Assembly: GCF_003991425.1 (NCBI RefSeq)
Contig: NZ_CP034346.1
Coordinates: 1,401,501 to 1,465,500 of the forward strand
From: Paenibacillus lutimineralis
GTDB taxonomy: Bacteria > Bacillota > Bacilli > Paenibacillales > Paenibacillaceae
Reading direction: 5' to 3'
DNA: 64,000 nucleotides
A program made the position numbers and the translations under genes. The notes under the pieces were generated by a model, which saw only the letters and a list, made by a program, of their open reading frames with translations, searched no databases and had not been told where the DNA came from. This document shows, piece after piece, positions 34,964 through 44,351 of this stretch (its first letter is position 1; every line of letters starts with the position of its first letter).

Positions 34964-35887
34964 TTATAATAAATGCTTCGCGATGGAGATAAGGGCGGTA
35001 ATCGTCACAATATTCAGCAGCGTCGAGATCAGTACGGTCTGCGAAGCGAAATCAGGCTCGTTATTGTATTCCTCAGCCAGAATCGTACTGTTGACTCCGG
35101 TTGGCATACCAGAAGCGATGAGCAGCGCTTGGGCGGGAATGCCCCGCATGCCGAGCACCATAATTAAGGTGAAACCGACCACTGGACCTATAAGCAGGCG
35201 AAGCAATACGCTGATATATACATCGAGCCGATCCAGCCGCAGTGGATACTTAATGATCTGTGCACCAAGCGTCAAGAGCGCGATGCTGACCATCGAGTCA
35301 GCCATATAACCGAGCGGCTTCGAGACGAAATTCGGCAGCGGCATCTTCAGCACATGGAAGACCAAGCCCAGTACGAGCGCGTAAGGCACCGGCATTTTTA
35401 GAAATCCGGTCAGTGCTGCCTTCAAACTGCCTCCATTCTTGGCTTTCTGAATCGACATTACGCCATAGGTGAAGGTGACGAGACTCTGGAAGGTCATAAT
35501 GAGAGCTTGTAGAGACATCGCCATAGGATCTCCCTTGAAGGCCAGTTGATTAACTGGCAGACCGTAGTTTCCCGAATTGTCGAGCAGCAGGCTGTTCGTA
35601 AAAGCTGCCTTCATGCCTTGACTGAATTTCATTCTGCGGCTGACAAGGGAGCTGACCCCGTAGAGCAAAGCAATATACAGTACATAGAATAAAGTTACAC
35701 TACCGAGCAATTCCGCCGACATTTCTGATTGGTACATGCTAAGGAATACGACCGCCGGGGTAATATAGTAGAAGTTGATCTTGGCCAATGTATATAGATC
35801 AAGCCGAAAGATGCGGTGCATCACAGCCCCGATTCCGATTAGCACGAAAATGGGCAGCACGACATCCAGCAATATCTCGATAATCAT
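34964..35887 (-). CDS. AEC-family transporter (auxin efflux carrier-like)
   Basis: A 307-residue protein with about ten membrane helices in two five-helix halves. The family hallmark is an unwound helix LLLDNSGNYGLPVNQLAF (about 100-117) in the first half and ASGMPTGVNSTILAEEYN (about 268-285) in the second. Bacterial AEC carriers export or exchange dicarboxylates such as malate or other small acids; the substrate is unknown here. The protein starts MIIEILLDVVLPIFVLIGIGAV. The ribosome binding site is weak. Confidence 0.85.
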   Translation of the reverse strand: MIIEILLDVVLPIFVLIGIGAVMHRIFRLDLYTLAKINFYYITPAVVFLSMYQSEMSAELLGSVTLFYVLYIALLYGVSSLVSRRMKFSQGMKAAFTNSLLLDNSGNYGLPVNQLAFKGDPMAMSLQALIMTFQSLVTFTYGVMSIQKAKNGGSLKAALTGFLKMPVPYALVLGLVFHVLKMPLPNFVSKPLGYMADSMVSIALLTLGAQIIKYPLRLDRLDVYISVLLRLLIGPVVGFTLIMVLGMRGIPAQALLIASGMPTGVNSTILAEEYNNEPDFASQTVLISTLLNIVTITALISIAKHLL

Positions 35888-35970
35888 CTTGGTGGTTCAT
35901 CCTCATTTCAAACAATGTCCTGAGACACAGCAGTTCAAAGACCCCGGTTCCCGATGATGGAAGCTGGGGT

Positions 35971-36426
35971 CTATTTGCTGCGGAGCTTATTCGGTACCCG
36001 GACTGGGATTTTGCGGATCAGCTGATTCAGAACCTCGGATATGACAAGTCCGATGGCAATGGAGCCGGAGATCAGAAATGCCTGGGTTGCAAGCTGAATA
36101 GCTGCATAATAATTATTTTCTACGAATCTCCGCATCGCGTCGTAGGCTAGCCCTCCAGGAACGAGGGGAATAATTCCTGCAACGCTGAAAATAATAACAG
36201 GCTTCTTGTAGATTCGGGCGAAGAACTGGCTGATCACTCCGACGATGAAGGTCGCCGTGACGGTGGCAAATATCGTATCGATGCGGGGGGTTAGCAAGTA
36301 GTAAGCTGCCCAGCCCAACATCCCGGATAGACCGCACTGCAGTAAGGTACGCCGTGGTGCATTGAAGATGACGACGAATGCGGCGCTGGCGAAGAAACTG
36401 GTAATTAGCTGCAGAATTAGCGTCAT
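35971..36426 (-). CDS. Threonine/serine exporter, small subunit (ThrE C-terminal half)
   Basis: A 151-residue membrane protein with four helices, of the DUF3815/YjjB type. Sequence marks are FFASAAFVVIFNAPRRTLLQCGLSGMLGW and GIIPLVPGGLAYDAMRRFVENNY. It corresponds to the C-terminal half of Corynebacterium ThrE, which is a single chain. The gene follows the large subunit by 30 nt in the same orientation, so both make a split two-component exporter of threonine, serine or similar compounds. Confidence 0.85.
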   Translation of the reverse strand: MTLILQLITSFFASAAFVVIFNAPRRTLLQCGLSGMLGWAAYYLLTPRIDTIFATVTATFIVGVISQFFARIYKKPVIIFSVAGIIPLVPGGLAYDAMRRFVENNYYAAIQLATQAFLISGSIAIGLVISEVLNQLIRKIPVRVPNKLRSK

Positions 36427-36456
36427 ATGTCAATCAAGCCTTCCCTTTCTGGCAAA

Positions 36457-37209
36457 TTAGAATATCGTGAACAACACAGCAACACCCGCGCCGATCGCAA
36501 AGGCGGTCAGAAAAGCTTCCGCACCGCGAGACAGGCCTGAGACCAAATGGCCAGCCATCAAATCCCTGACAGCATTTGTAATCAGCAGACCAGGTACAAG
36601 CGGCATCACTGAGCCAATAATAATCTTGTCCAGCTGTGAACCGACTCCAATAGAGACGAGTAAGAACGCAAGTAGTCCAATTAGCAAAGAGGCGACAAAT
36701 TCGGCAAAAAATCTCACCTTCACCCAACGATGCAGCAAAATGAAGGCCGAGAATCCTAGTCCGCCGCATAGCACTCCGGGGATGAAATCGGATAAACCCG
36801 CTTTGAACATATAAGTGAAGCAACCGCTCGATAGAGCTGCGGCTGCAATTTGTACCCATACAGGATAAGCCCGATTCACGGTATCGACCTCAGTCAATAG
36901 CTTGTAGGCATCATCTACTGATAGTGCATGACTGCACAATTTCCTGGAGATGTCGTTCACCCTGGATACCTTCTGCAGGTCCGTTGTCCTGTCCTGTACC
37001 CGGATCAGCTTCGCTTGCTGCTTCTCTCCGCACTGAAAGATGATGCCAGTAGGGGTAACGTAGCTTTGCGAAGGGGTTAGATTTAATGCGTCGGCGATCC
37101 GAATCATCGTATCCTCCACCCGGTATGTCTCTGCTCCGCTTTGCAGCATGATTCGTCCTGCCAGAAGACATATATCGATAGGATCATATGTAGCTGCCAC
37201 GCTGTCCAA
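36457..37209 (-). CDS. Threonine/serine exporter, large subunit (ThrE N-terminal half, DUF1212)
   Basis: 250 residues. A cytoplasmic N-terminal domain of about 110 residues (LLAGRIMLQSGAETYRVEDTMIRIADALNL, with the conserved SGAETYRVE motif) is followed by five membrane helices ending in GSVMPLVPGLLITNAVRDLMAGHLVSGLSRGAEAFLTAFAIGAGV. It starts with TTG 37209, downstream of AAAGGA. It pairs with the small subunit at 35971. Promoter and operator were not recognised. Confidence 0.87.
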   Translation of the reverse strand: MDSVAATYDPIDICLLAGRIMLQSGAETYRVEDTMIRIADALNLTPSQSYVTPTGIIFQCGEKQQAKLIRVQDRTTDLQKVSRVNDISRKLCSHALSVDDAYKLLTEVDTVNRAYPVWVQIAAAALSSGCFTYMFKAGLSDFIPGVLCGGLGFSAFILLHRWVKVRFFAEFVASLLIGLLAFLLVSIGVGSQLDKIIIGSVMPLVPGLLITNAVRDLMAGHLVSGLSRGAEAFLTAFAIGAGVAVLFTIF

Positions 37210-37289
37210 ACTGGTTCCCCGTCCTTTCTAAATAACTGCAGTCATTATATCATGAGTGTTCCCCAATGCGAATACTTTTGTCCCAACAA

Positions 37290-37628
37290 CTAGCCTCGTA
37301 TCGTCACTCGGGTTCCAATCGGTACAAGGGAAGCGAGCTCCAATACGTCACTGTTGAACATACGAATACAGCCATGCGAGACAATATGGCCGATCGAGGA
37401 GGGATCATTCGTCCCATGAATGCCATAATGCGGCTTGGACAACCCCATCCAGAAAGCTCCGAAAGGACCTCCGGGATTGGGCTGCTTGTTAATAATGGCA
37501 TAGTCGCCAATGGGAGTTGGAGTGAGCATCTTGCCGACGCCGATCGGGTACCCTTTGACTACTGTATCACCGTCCAACAAGTAGAGTTGACGATCCGATA
37601 CATCCACAATGATGCGATAATCAGGCAT
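37290..37628 (-). CDS. L,D-transpeptidase (YkuD domain), short form
   Basis: 112 residues starting at the ATG complementary to 37626-37628, set by GGGAGGACATTTC. It consists almost only of the catalytic YkuD domain: [23 protein letters not shown], the [11 protein letters not shown] segment and the active-site motif [11 protein letters not shown] with Cys about 87 and His about 85. There is no signal peptide or LysM domain, which is common for spore-associated or short YkuD proteins. It makes or edits 3-3 peptide cross-links in peptidoglycan. A longer reading frame to 37685 lacks a ribosome binding site. Confidence 0.88.
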   Translation of the reverse strand: MPDYRIIVDVSDRQLYLLDGDTVVKGYPIGVGKMLTPTPIGDYAIINKQPNPGGPFGAFWMGLSKPHYGIHGTNDPSSIGHIVSHGCIRMFNSDVLELASLVPIGTRVTIRG

Positions 37629-37702
37629 GAAATGTCCTCCCTTGAATTGAAGAGTATGATTCATTAAGCAGATGGCTCTGGACACTTGGACTAACCCTGC
37701 TT

Positions 37703-38090
37703 ATGTCCTCCGTTATTTATAATCTTATGTTTGAGAATCAGAATTTGATCATATTGATTATATTTGTGATTTGCTATAGCGTTGTAGGACTCTTCGTGTA
37801 CATCATGCTGAAATATCTTAACAATTCCGCAGAATCTCTGCGTATTATGCATGAAGCTGCGGTTCAGCCCATTCGAGAGTGATTGCTGAGCGCGTCAGAA
37901 GAACGGTGGAGAACACAATCTTCACTTTGAAGGATGGGATGAGGCTGCACATTACGTTATCTATCGGTTGTTCGACTTATCCTGATATTAGTAAGGAGCA
38001 ACTGTTGGAGATTGCTGACAAGAGGTTATATTCTGCCAAAAGAAAACGGGAGGAATCAGGTAGGCATGGACAGGGGATAGGAAAAAAGAA
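37703..38090 (+). pseudogene. Deleted and frameshifted diguanylate cyclase remnant
   Basis: The first piece (37703-37882, 59 codons) has one membrane helix (LIILIIFVICYSVVGLFVYIM). The second, in another frame from 37879, reads IAERVRRTVENTIFTLKDGMRLHITLSIGCSTYPD...LLEIADKRLYSAKRKREESG, the C-terminal half of a GGDEF domain. The GGDEF signature itself and the region between are missing. It therefore looks like an internal deletion plus frameshift that left the two ends of a membrane GGDEF protein. No ribosome binding site is seen at 37703. Confidence 0.65.
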
Positions 38091-38092
38091 AT

Positions 38093-38131
38093 CCGGGCTA
38101 GAGGAATGTGCGTTGCATTCCCCTGGCCCGG
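38093..38131 (-). terminator. Terminator of the acidic-protein gene
   Basis: On the minus strand CCGGGCCAGGGGAATG pairs with CATTCCTCTAGCCCGG, then ATTTCTTTTTTCC. It lies 7 nt after the stop at 38138. Confidence 0.8.
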
Positions 38132-38137
38132 TTCTTG

Positions 38138-38455
38138 TTAGTCGCGCTCTTCTTCCACTTCATCTCCATTGTATCCGTTCAAGAGATCTATACCGTGCAT
38201 CGTCGTATCGATGTCGGGTGTAGCTGGATCTACAGGGGTATCCGACTGTATCGCGTCTGCATCGGGAACATCGGGGAATGTATCTTCGCGATCATCGCTG
38301 CTGTTCTCAGGACCGGGCTCACTTATACCTTGGGTAATTCGAGTATCGAAGGGGAGTGCATCGTCACGCGGGATATCGTTCTCGAAGCGGTATTCTGCAA
38401 GCAGCTTATATTGCTCGTAGACAAGATCACCAGTCGTCTTCGGGTAATCGTCCAT
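38138..38455 (-). CDS. Small acidic hypothetical protein
   Basis: 105 residues, strongly acidic in the C-terminal two thirds (repeated Asp, Glu and Pro; GPENSSDDREDTFPDVPDAD). The N-terminus is more ordered (DDYPKTTGDLVYEQYKLLAEYRFENDIPRDD). There is no signal peptide or membrane segment. An ATG with AGGAGGAA and a dedicated terminator support it as a real gene. I do not recognise a family; similar short acidic proteins are common in spore formers. Confidence 0.65.
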   Translation of the reverse strand: MDDYPKTTGDLVYEQYKLLAEYRFENDIPRDDALPFDTRITQGISEPGPENSSDDREDTFPDVPDADAIQSDTPVDPATPDIDTTMHGIDLLNGYNGDEVEEERD

Positions 38456-38585
38456 GATGAAGTTCCTCCTGTATATAGTCTATAGGGTGTGATTGGTTGG
38501 TCATATGGGAAGTTTACCCCGGATTTTCGCGATTCAGCCAAGAAATTTGAGCATCGACCGGGATGCATATATTATGCACTGGCTA

Positions 38586-38614
38586 TTGACTTCAAAGTGG
38601 AGGACGACTACAAT
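38586..38614 (+). promoter_or_regulatory. Promoter of the LacI-type regulator gene
   Basis: TTGACT (38586-38591), exactly 17 nt, TACAAT (38609-38614). Transcription should begin near 38621, leaving a leader of only about 30 nt before the conserved start of the regulator. Confidence 0.7.
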
Positions 38615-38652
38615 TTCCATGAATCGTGCGGATGATACAGGAGGCGAGAAGG

Positions 38653-39657
38653 ATAGTTACCATTTATGATATAGCCAAAAAAACAGGGTTCTCACCGACG
38701 ACAGTCTCCAAGGTATTTAACGGTTATTCCGATGTCAGCCAGAAGACGAGACGAATCATTATGGATACGGCTGAGGAGCTGGGCTATTTGCCAAATGCAC
38801 ATGCCCGGTCATTAACGACGAAGCGGTCATGGACGATCGGCATCTTGTTCATTGAAACCTCTGGGGTTGGACTTCTCCATCCTTATTTTGGTGGGGTAAT
38901 CGAGGGGTTCAAGAAGGTAGCTACTTCCAAAGGATATGACCTGATGTTTGTCTCTAAGGATATCGGCGGCAAGAAGAGCGGTTATCTGGAGCATTGTAAA
39001 ATTCGTGGCGTTGACGGTGTTGTTATTGTGCTGCCGGATTATACGGATCCCTATTTCATCGAGCTATTGGAATCCGATATCCCTTGTGTGCTGCTGGATC
39101 AAGAGTCGGACAGCAAGAGTACCGTTTATTCGGATAATGTGGCGGGAAGTATTGAGGCCATTGAATACTTATACTCGCTGGGTCATCGTGATATCGCCTA
39201 TATTAACGGCGGTCAGACTTTTGCCGGCGAGAAGCGTCTGCAGGGCTATATGCAGGGGATGCAGAAATTGGGCCTGCCGGTTCTACCGCAGCACATTGTA
39301 CAGGGAAGCTATGATTATACGGTGGAATCCGGGCGGATTGCGATGGAGGAGCTGCTGAAGTTGGATACTTTGCCAACAGCTGTCTTCGTGGCTGGGGACA
39401 ATTTTGCAATTGGCGCAATTGGTGCCATTAAGGCACATGGCCTCTCGGTGCCGGAGGATATTTCAGCAGTTGGCTTCGATGATATAGAAATGGCGAAATA
39501 TGTAACACCGGCCTTAACTACGGTCCGGCAGGATACATATGTACTTGGCAAGCGCGCCGCTGACATGTTAATCTATTGCATAGAAGGCGGATCAGAAATA
39601 CAACAGGCTGTTATTCCAGTTGAATTGGTAATCCGGGATTCATGCCGTCCGCTATGA
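38653..39657 (+). CDS. LacI-family transcriptional regulator, possible ATA start
   Basis: About 335 residues. A helix-turn-helix headpiece (VTIYDIAKKTGFSPTTVSKVFNG) and hinge (LGYLPNAHARSLTTKRS) precede a type-1 periplasmic-binding-like sugar domain ending DLVIRDSCRPL-like. The conserved N-terminus begins at ATA 38653 (ATA GTT ACC ATT), which has AGGAGG 8 nt upstream. The longer frame from GTG 38626 or ATG 38632 would add about eight residues and lacks a suitable ribosome binding site, because the promoter starts transcription near 38621. Its target is probably the perfect palindrome at 39683-39706 before the GH30 gene. The inducer is likely a beta-glucan oligosaccharide or product, by context. 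Confidence 0.85.
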   Translation: MVTIYDIAKKTGFSPTTVSKVFNGYSDVSQKTRRIIMDTAEELGYLPNAHARSLTTKRSWTIGILFIETSGVGLLHPYFGGVIEGFKKVATSKGYDLMFVSKDIGGKKSGYLEHCKIRGVDGVVIVLPDYTDPYFIELLESDIPCVLLDQESDSKSTVYSDNVAGSIEAIEYLYSLGHRDIAYINGGQTFAGEKRLQGYMQGMQKLGLPVLPQHIVQGSYDYTVESGRIAMEELLKLDTLPTAVFVAGDNFAIGAIGAIKAHGLSVPEDISAVGFDDIEMAKYVTPALTTVRQDTYVLGKRAADMLIYCIEGGSEIQQAVIPVELVIRDSCRPL

Positions 39658-39682
39658 GGTTCCGGTTTCCTTTTTTTTAACG

Positions 39683-39706
39683 AAAATCGAAACCGGTTTC
39701 GATTTT
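39683..39706. promoter_or_regulatory. Perfect 24-bp operator palindrome for the LacI-type regulator
   Basis: Two exact 12-bp half-sites around the core GAAACCGGTTTC (39689-39700), with CG at the centre as usual for LacI-family operators. It lies between the regulator stop and the GH30 start, 28 nt before the start codon. Confidence 0.8.
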
Positions 39707-39734
39707 GTGATAACAATGAAAAGGAGAGATGAAA

Positions 39735-41069
39735 ATGGCTAATTGGTCTAAGGTATTAACCGCCCGTGATTCGGGAGAGAGACTTACATCCCAGGGACAG
39801 ATTGTAAGCGTTAGCAGCAGATTGAAGCGATCGGCAATCAAGCTTGATCCGGAGCAGCAGTTCCAGACGATAATCGGATTCGGAGGTGCGTTTACAGAGG
39901 CGGCTGCTTATACGCTGTCGCGTATGAGCCCGGAGAAGAGGGATGAAGCCATCCGCAGTTATTTTGATCCAGAACATGGTCTGGGCTATACGATCGGCAG
40001 AGTGCATATCCATAGCTGTGACTTCGCCCTGGAGAACTACACTTATGTGGAGGATCACGATACAGAGCTGAACAGCTTCGATATTTCCAGAGACCGGAAA
40101 TGGGTTCTTCCGCTGATCCATGACGCTGTGAAGACGGCAGGGCAGGATATTACGATGCTTGCGTCGCCTTGGAGTCCGCCGGCATGGATGAAGACGAACG
40201 GGGAGATGAACAACGGCGGCCAATTGAAGCCTGAATTCCGTGATGCGTGGGCGCTGTACTATACCAAGTTCATCAAGGCCTATCGCGAGGAAGGCGTTCC
40301 AATCTGGGGGATTACTGTTCAGAATGAACCAGCTGCAGTGCAGACTTGGGACTCCTGTATCTACAGCGGCGAGGAGGAGCGCGATTTTGTACGCGATTAC
40401 CTTGGCCCTACAATGCATCGCGAAGGATTGGCAGATGTGAATATCCTGATCTGGGACCATAACCGCGATCTGATGGTAGAACGGGCATCGGCAGTGCTTT
40501 CGGACCCGGAAGCTGCCAAGTACGTATGGGGAACCGGGTTCCACTGGTATGTCAGTGAGGAGTTTGAGAATGTTGGCAAGGTGCATGATCTGTTCCCAGA
40601 TAAGCATCTGCTCTTCACGGAAGGTTGCAAGGAAGGTGGAGCCAAGTTCGGCAGCTGGACGAATGGCGAGCATTATGGCCGTAATATGATCGGTGACCTA
40701 AACCAATGGACAGAGGGCTATCTGGACTGGAACCTGATTCTGGATGAGACCGGTGGACCGAACCATGTCAACAATCTGTGCGATGCACCGATCATTGCTG
40801 ATACGAAGACGAATACGCTTCATTACAATATTTCCTACTACTATATCGGCCATTTCAGCAAATACATCATTCCGGGTGCGGTACGAATCGGCGTGAACTC
40901 CGGGAATGCGGTCCTCGGTACGACGGCATTCCGCAATCCGGATGGCAGTATAGCCGCTGTGGTCATGAATGAAACGGATGAGCAGCAAGCTTTCTCACTT
41001 GTTCTGGGAACAGAAGGGGTCTCCGAAGTGCTCCCAGCACATTCGATCGCGACTTATATCATCAAGTAA
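39735..41069 (+). CDS. GH30-family glucosidase (glucosylceramidase-like), cytoplasmic
   Basis: 444 residues. A (beta/alpha)8 barrel with a short beta-sandwich: IIGFGGAFTEAAAYTLSRM opens it, acid/base Glu198 lies in QNEPAAVQTW and nucleophile Glu296 in LFTEGCKEG. NQWTEGYLDWNL and the C-terminal strands are typical of GH30. No signal peptide is present, so it acts in the cytoplasm. GH30 enzymes of this type release glucose from beta-linked oligosaccharides. ATG 39735 lies 8 nt after AAGGAG; the ATG at 39729 is too close. The next gene starts 23 nt after its stop, so they form an operon controlled by the upstream operator. Confidence 0.88.
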   Translation: MANWSKVLTARDSGERLTSQGQIVSVSSRLKRSAIKLDPEQQFQTIIGFGGAFTEAAAYTLSRMSPEKRDEAIRSYFDPEHGLGYTIGRVHIHSCDFALENYTYVEDHDTELNSFDISRDRKWVLPLIHDAVKTAGQDITMLASPWSPPAWMKTNGEMNNGGQLKPEFRDAWALYYTKFIKAYREEGVPIWGITVQNEPAAVQTWDSCIYSGEEERDFVRDYLGPTMHREGLADVNILIWDHNRDLMVERASAVLSDPEAAKYVWGTGFHWYVSEEFENVGKVHDLFPDKHLLFTEGCKEGGAKFGSWTNGEHYGRNMIGDLNQWTEGYLDWNLILDETGGPNHVNNLCDAPIIADTKTNTLHYNISYYYIGHFSKYIIPGAVRIGVNSGNAVLGTTAFRNPDGSIAAVVMNETDEQQAFSLVLGTEGVSEVLPAHSIATYIIK

Positions 41070-41092
41070 ATACGATTGGGGTGCAATCATCT

Positions 41093-44000
41093 ATGCCTAA
41101 TTATATGTTCAAGGACAATACATTTGTTATCGAGCAGTTCGATCAAGTGAAGCCTTTCTCCAGCTTCCTGCCAGGGATTGCTGGACTCAGAGGGATTCCG
41201 ATGTGGACGTTCTATGTGAACCGCGGCCAGGCCGTATGCAGCTTCGGAATTCGTGACAAGAACAGTCCGATTATGGAATTCTCTCCTGCCAGCATATCCT
41301 ATCAGTCGGTATCGATGAAGGGGTTCCGCACTTTCATCAAGATAGATGGACAGGACTCTATATATGAACCGTTCCAGAGCACTGCTCCAGACCAGGATGC
41401 TGTGCGCAGGATGGAAATCCGGTCTAACGATATCAGCATAACAGAGGTTCACTCGTCCAAAGGCTTGCGGACCAAGGTGACTTATTTTCATATTCCTAAT
41501 GATGACTTCGCAGCGCTTGTACGCAAGGTTGAGCTGACGAATATTTTTGGGCAGCCGATTCACCTGGAAGTTCTTGACGGAATGCCGGAAATATTGCCGT
41601 ACGGAGTAGAGAATTCAGGCTATAAGGAGATCGGCAACCTGCTGCGCAGCTGGATGGAGGTCGAGAATCTGGATCGAGGCGTTCCATATTACCGCGTCCG
41701 TTCCAGTACAGGTGACGAGGCTGAGGTCAGTGAGGTGAAGAACGGCCACTTCTATTTATCTTTCAACGATGAAGGTCAGTTGATCCAGCCAATCGCTGAT
41801 TTTGAGATTGTTTTCGGCGATAATACATCCCTCGGATATCCCGACCGCTTCGCTGACCATTCGGTTGCGGATCTCAAGCGGGAGACCCAGTACTGTACGA
41901 ATAAAGTACCATGTGGCTTCAGCGGAACGGAAGTGTCGCTGCAACCTGGGCAGAGTACAGTCATTTATAGCTTAATCGGAAATATTGACAGTCTGGAGCG
42001 ATTAAATCAGAAGGTGTCCTCGATCGCTTCCCCAGCTTATGTGGAATTAAAATATGCGGAAGCGAGCAGGCTGACCGAGGAGTTAACCGAGGATATTGCT
42101 ACAAAAACGGCGGAGCCCCTGTTCGACGCCTATAGCAGGCAGAGCTATCTTGATAATTTTCTGCGCGGAGGGTATCCATTTATTTTCGACAACGGAAAAG
42201 ATGGCTACGTCACTCATTTATATTCTCGCAAACATGGGGATCTTGAGCGGGACTACAACTTCTTCTCGATTGCACCGGAATTCTATTCCCAAGGCAACGG
42301 GAACTTCCGGGATGCGAATCAGAACCGGCGTAGTGATGTCTACTTCAATCCACAGGTTGGCACGTTCAATATCAGAACCTTCTTCAGTCTGATTCAGGCT
42401 GATGGCTACAATCCATTGAGCGTGGAGGGCACAAGCTTCCAGGTGCCTTTGGACAAGGCAGCGCAGTTACAGGAATGGCTGGAGAATGCGCTTCATTCAC
42501 ATCGACAGGAGCTGGAGAAAATCTGCCTCGGCAAGTTCACTCCCGGCCAGATTATCACCTATATCACCAGCCGTGGTGTGAAGCTGAAGATCAGTGAGCA
42601 AGAACTGCTTAGCGGAATTTTGAAGCTAGCTGTTCAGAATATAGAGGCATCCTTCGGCGAAGGCTATTGGTCGGATCACTGGACTTATAATATGGACCTG
42701 ATCGACAGTTATCTGGATATTTTCCCGGATCACAAAGCGGAGATGCTGTTCGAGGAGAAGGCATACACCTACTTCGACAGCCCGGTTCGCGTTCTGCCGC
42801 GTAGTGAGAAGTACGTGCTGAATGGTGATCAAGTTCGCCAGTACGGAGCAACGGTCCATGACGATGAGAAAATGCAGAAGCTCGGGGTTTCGTTGAAGCA
42901 TACCAACTGGCTGAGAACCGGATACGGCAGCGGAGAGGTATATCGTACAAATCTGTTCGTTAAGCTGTTGTCACTCTCCCTGGTGAAGTTCGCCACGCTG
43001 GATCCTTATGGAATGGGGATCGAGATGGAAGGCAATAAGCCAGGCTGGAACGATGCGATGAATGGCTTGCCAGGTTTGTTTGGCTCAGGTATGGGCGAGA
43101 CCTTCGAATTAACCCGAATTGTGAAATTTGTATTGGAGTCGGCAGCGGAATTGCCTGACCAAATGGTTGCAGTGCCTAAGGAAATGTCCTCCCTTCTCCA
43201 GAAGGTAGCCGGATATTTAACTCAGAATTTGTCGGGTGAGTTGACAGAATTCGATTATTGGGATCAAGTGGCCTCAGCCCGTGAGCATTACCGTGACAAG
43301 ATCCGATTCGGCATCAGCGGAGAGGAGGTCATGCTGAAGGCAGGGGAATTGCTGCCGACCTACCGCCAGATGGAACAGAAGCTTGATCAAGGCATTAAGC
43401 TGGCAATCCAGTTCGGGAATGGATTAACGCCAACCTATTTTGTATACGAGGCGGTAGAATTTGAAGCTGTCGTTGATGAGCTGGGTCAGCCTGTCATTAG
43501 CGGCTACGGCTTGCCGAAAGCCCGGGTTAAGCGGCTTGATCCAAGGCCGCTACCGCATTTCCTCGAGGGCCCGGCGCGCTGGATGAAGACCCTGAATGAC
43601 CCGGAAGAAGCGAGAAGGGCTTATGAGCAAATCCGCCGCAGCGATCTGTTCGACGACAAGATCCAAATGTATAAGACCTCGGTGAGTCTTGACGGGGAGA
43701 CCCATGAGATCGGACGAATCCGTGCTTTCACCGCAGGATGGCTGGAGCGGGAATCCGTCTTTCTTCATATGAGCTATAAATATCTGCTTGCACTATTAAA
43801 GAGCGGGCTGCAGGAGCAGTTCTTCCATGAGATGAGAACCTCATTGATTCCGTTCCTTGATCCGGCGGTATATGGCCGCAGTACGCTGGAGAACTCGTCC
43901 TTCATCGCGACTAGTGTCAATCCGGACCCTAAGGTTCATGGCCGGGGATTTGTGGCCAGACTTAGTGGCTCTACGGCTGAATTTATCAGTATATGGATGA

Positions 44001-44314
44001 TGATGATGGCGGGTCCACATGTGTTCCGAATGCAAGGAGAAGAGTTGCAACTCGCCTTCGCACCATCGTTACCAGGCTGGCTGTTCGATGAACATGGGGA
44101 AGTTGCGTTCAAATTCCTGGGAACGACGGAAGTAACTTATCATAATCCAGGCAGAGGTAATACGTATGGCCCGGGCGGGGTCACAATTCAATCTATCGTT
44201 TTACAGCATCGGAATGGCGATACTGTTCAAGTAGACGGTCCTGTAATCAGCGGCGGGATGGCGGAGCAAGTCCGGGCCGGCCAATTCGCAGCGATTCGTA
44301 TTGAACTTGGCTAG
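41093..44314 (+). CDS. Large glycoside phosphorylase (GH94/GH161-type), probably beta-1,3-oligoglucan
   Basis: 1073 residues. A beta-sandwich N-terminal domain (about 1-290) is followed by a long (alpha/alpha)6 barrel (about 330-820) and further beta-rich segments. The conserved catalytic region reads NKPGWNDAMNGLPGLFGSGMGE (about 645-666), with the Asp of WNDAMN as general acid by analogy to GH94. Its size and this motif fit the GH149/GH161 beta-1,3-glucan phosphorylases more than cellobiose phosphorylases of about 800 aa. It would release glucose 1-phosphate from oligosaccharides. It is the second gene of the GH30 operon. GGGGTG precedes ATG 41093. The exact family is inferred. Confidence 0.72.
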   Translation: MPNYMFKDNTFVIEQFDQVKPFSSFLPGIAGLRGIPMWTFYVNRGQAVCSFGIRDKNSPIMEFSPASISYQSVSMKGFRTFIKIDGQDSIYEPFQSTAPDQDAVRRMEIRSNDISITEVHSSKGLRTKVTYFHIPNDDFAALVRKVELTNIFGQPIHLEVLDGMPEILPYGVENSGYKEIGNLLRSWMEVENLDRGVPYYRVRSSTGDEAEVSEVKNGHFYLSFNDEGQLIQPIADFEIVFGDNTSLGYPDRFADHSVADLKRETQYCTNKVPCGFSGTEVSLQPGQSTVIYSLIGNIDSLERLNQKVSSIASPAYVELKYAEASRLTEELTEDIATKTAEPLFDAYSRQSYLDNFLRGGYPFIFDNGKDGYVTHLYSRKHGDLERDYNFFSIAPEFYSQGNGNFRDANQNRRSDVYFNPQVGTFNIRTFFSLIQADGYNPLSVEGTSFQVPLDKAAQLQEWLENALHSHRQELEKICLGKFTPGQIITYITSRGVKLKISEQELLSGILKLAVQNIEASFGEGYWSDHWTYNMDLIDSYLDIFPDHKAEMLFEEKAYTYFDSPVRVLPRSEKYVLNGDQVRQYGATVHDDEKMQKLGVSLKHTNWLRTGYGSGEVYRTNLFVKLLSLSLVKFATLDPYGMGIEMEGNKPGWNDAMNGLPGLFGSGMGETFELTRIVKFVLESAAELPDQMVAVPKEMSSLLQKVAGYLTQNLSGELTEFDYWDQVASAREHYRDKIRFGISGEEVMLKAGELLPTYRQMEQKLDQGIKLAIQFGNGLTPTYFVYEAVEFEAVVDELGQPVISGYGLPKARVKRLDPRPLPHFLEGPARWMKTLNDPEEARRAYEQIRRSDLFDDKIQMYKTSVSLDGETHEIGRIRAFTAGWLERESVFLHMSYKYLLALLKSGLQEQFFHEMRTSLIPFLDPAVYGRSTLENSSFIATSVNPDPKVHGRGFVARLSGSTAEFISIWMMMMAGPHVFRMQGEELQLAFAPSLPGWLFDEHGEVAFKFLGTTEVTYHNPGRGNTYGPGGVTIQSIVLQHRNGDTVQVDGPVISGGMAEQVRAGQFAAIRIELG

Positions 44315-44351
44315 CGGAATTTTACTGATTATTTAGCAATTGATCGTATCT

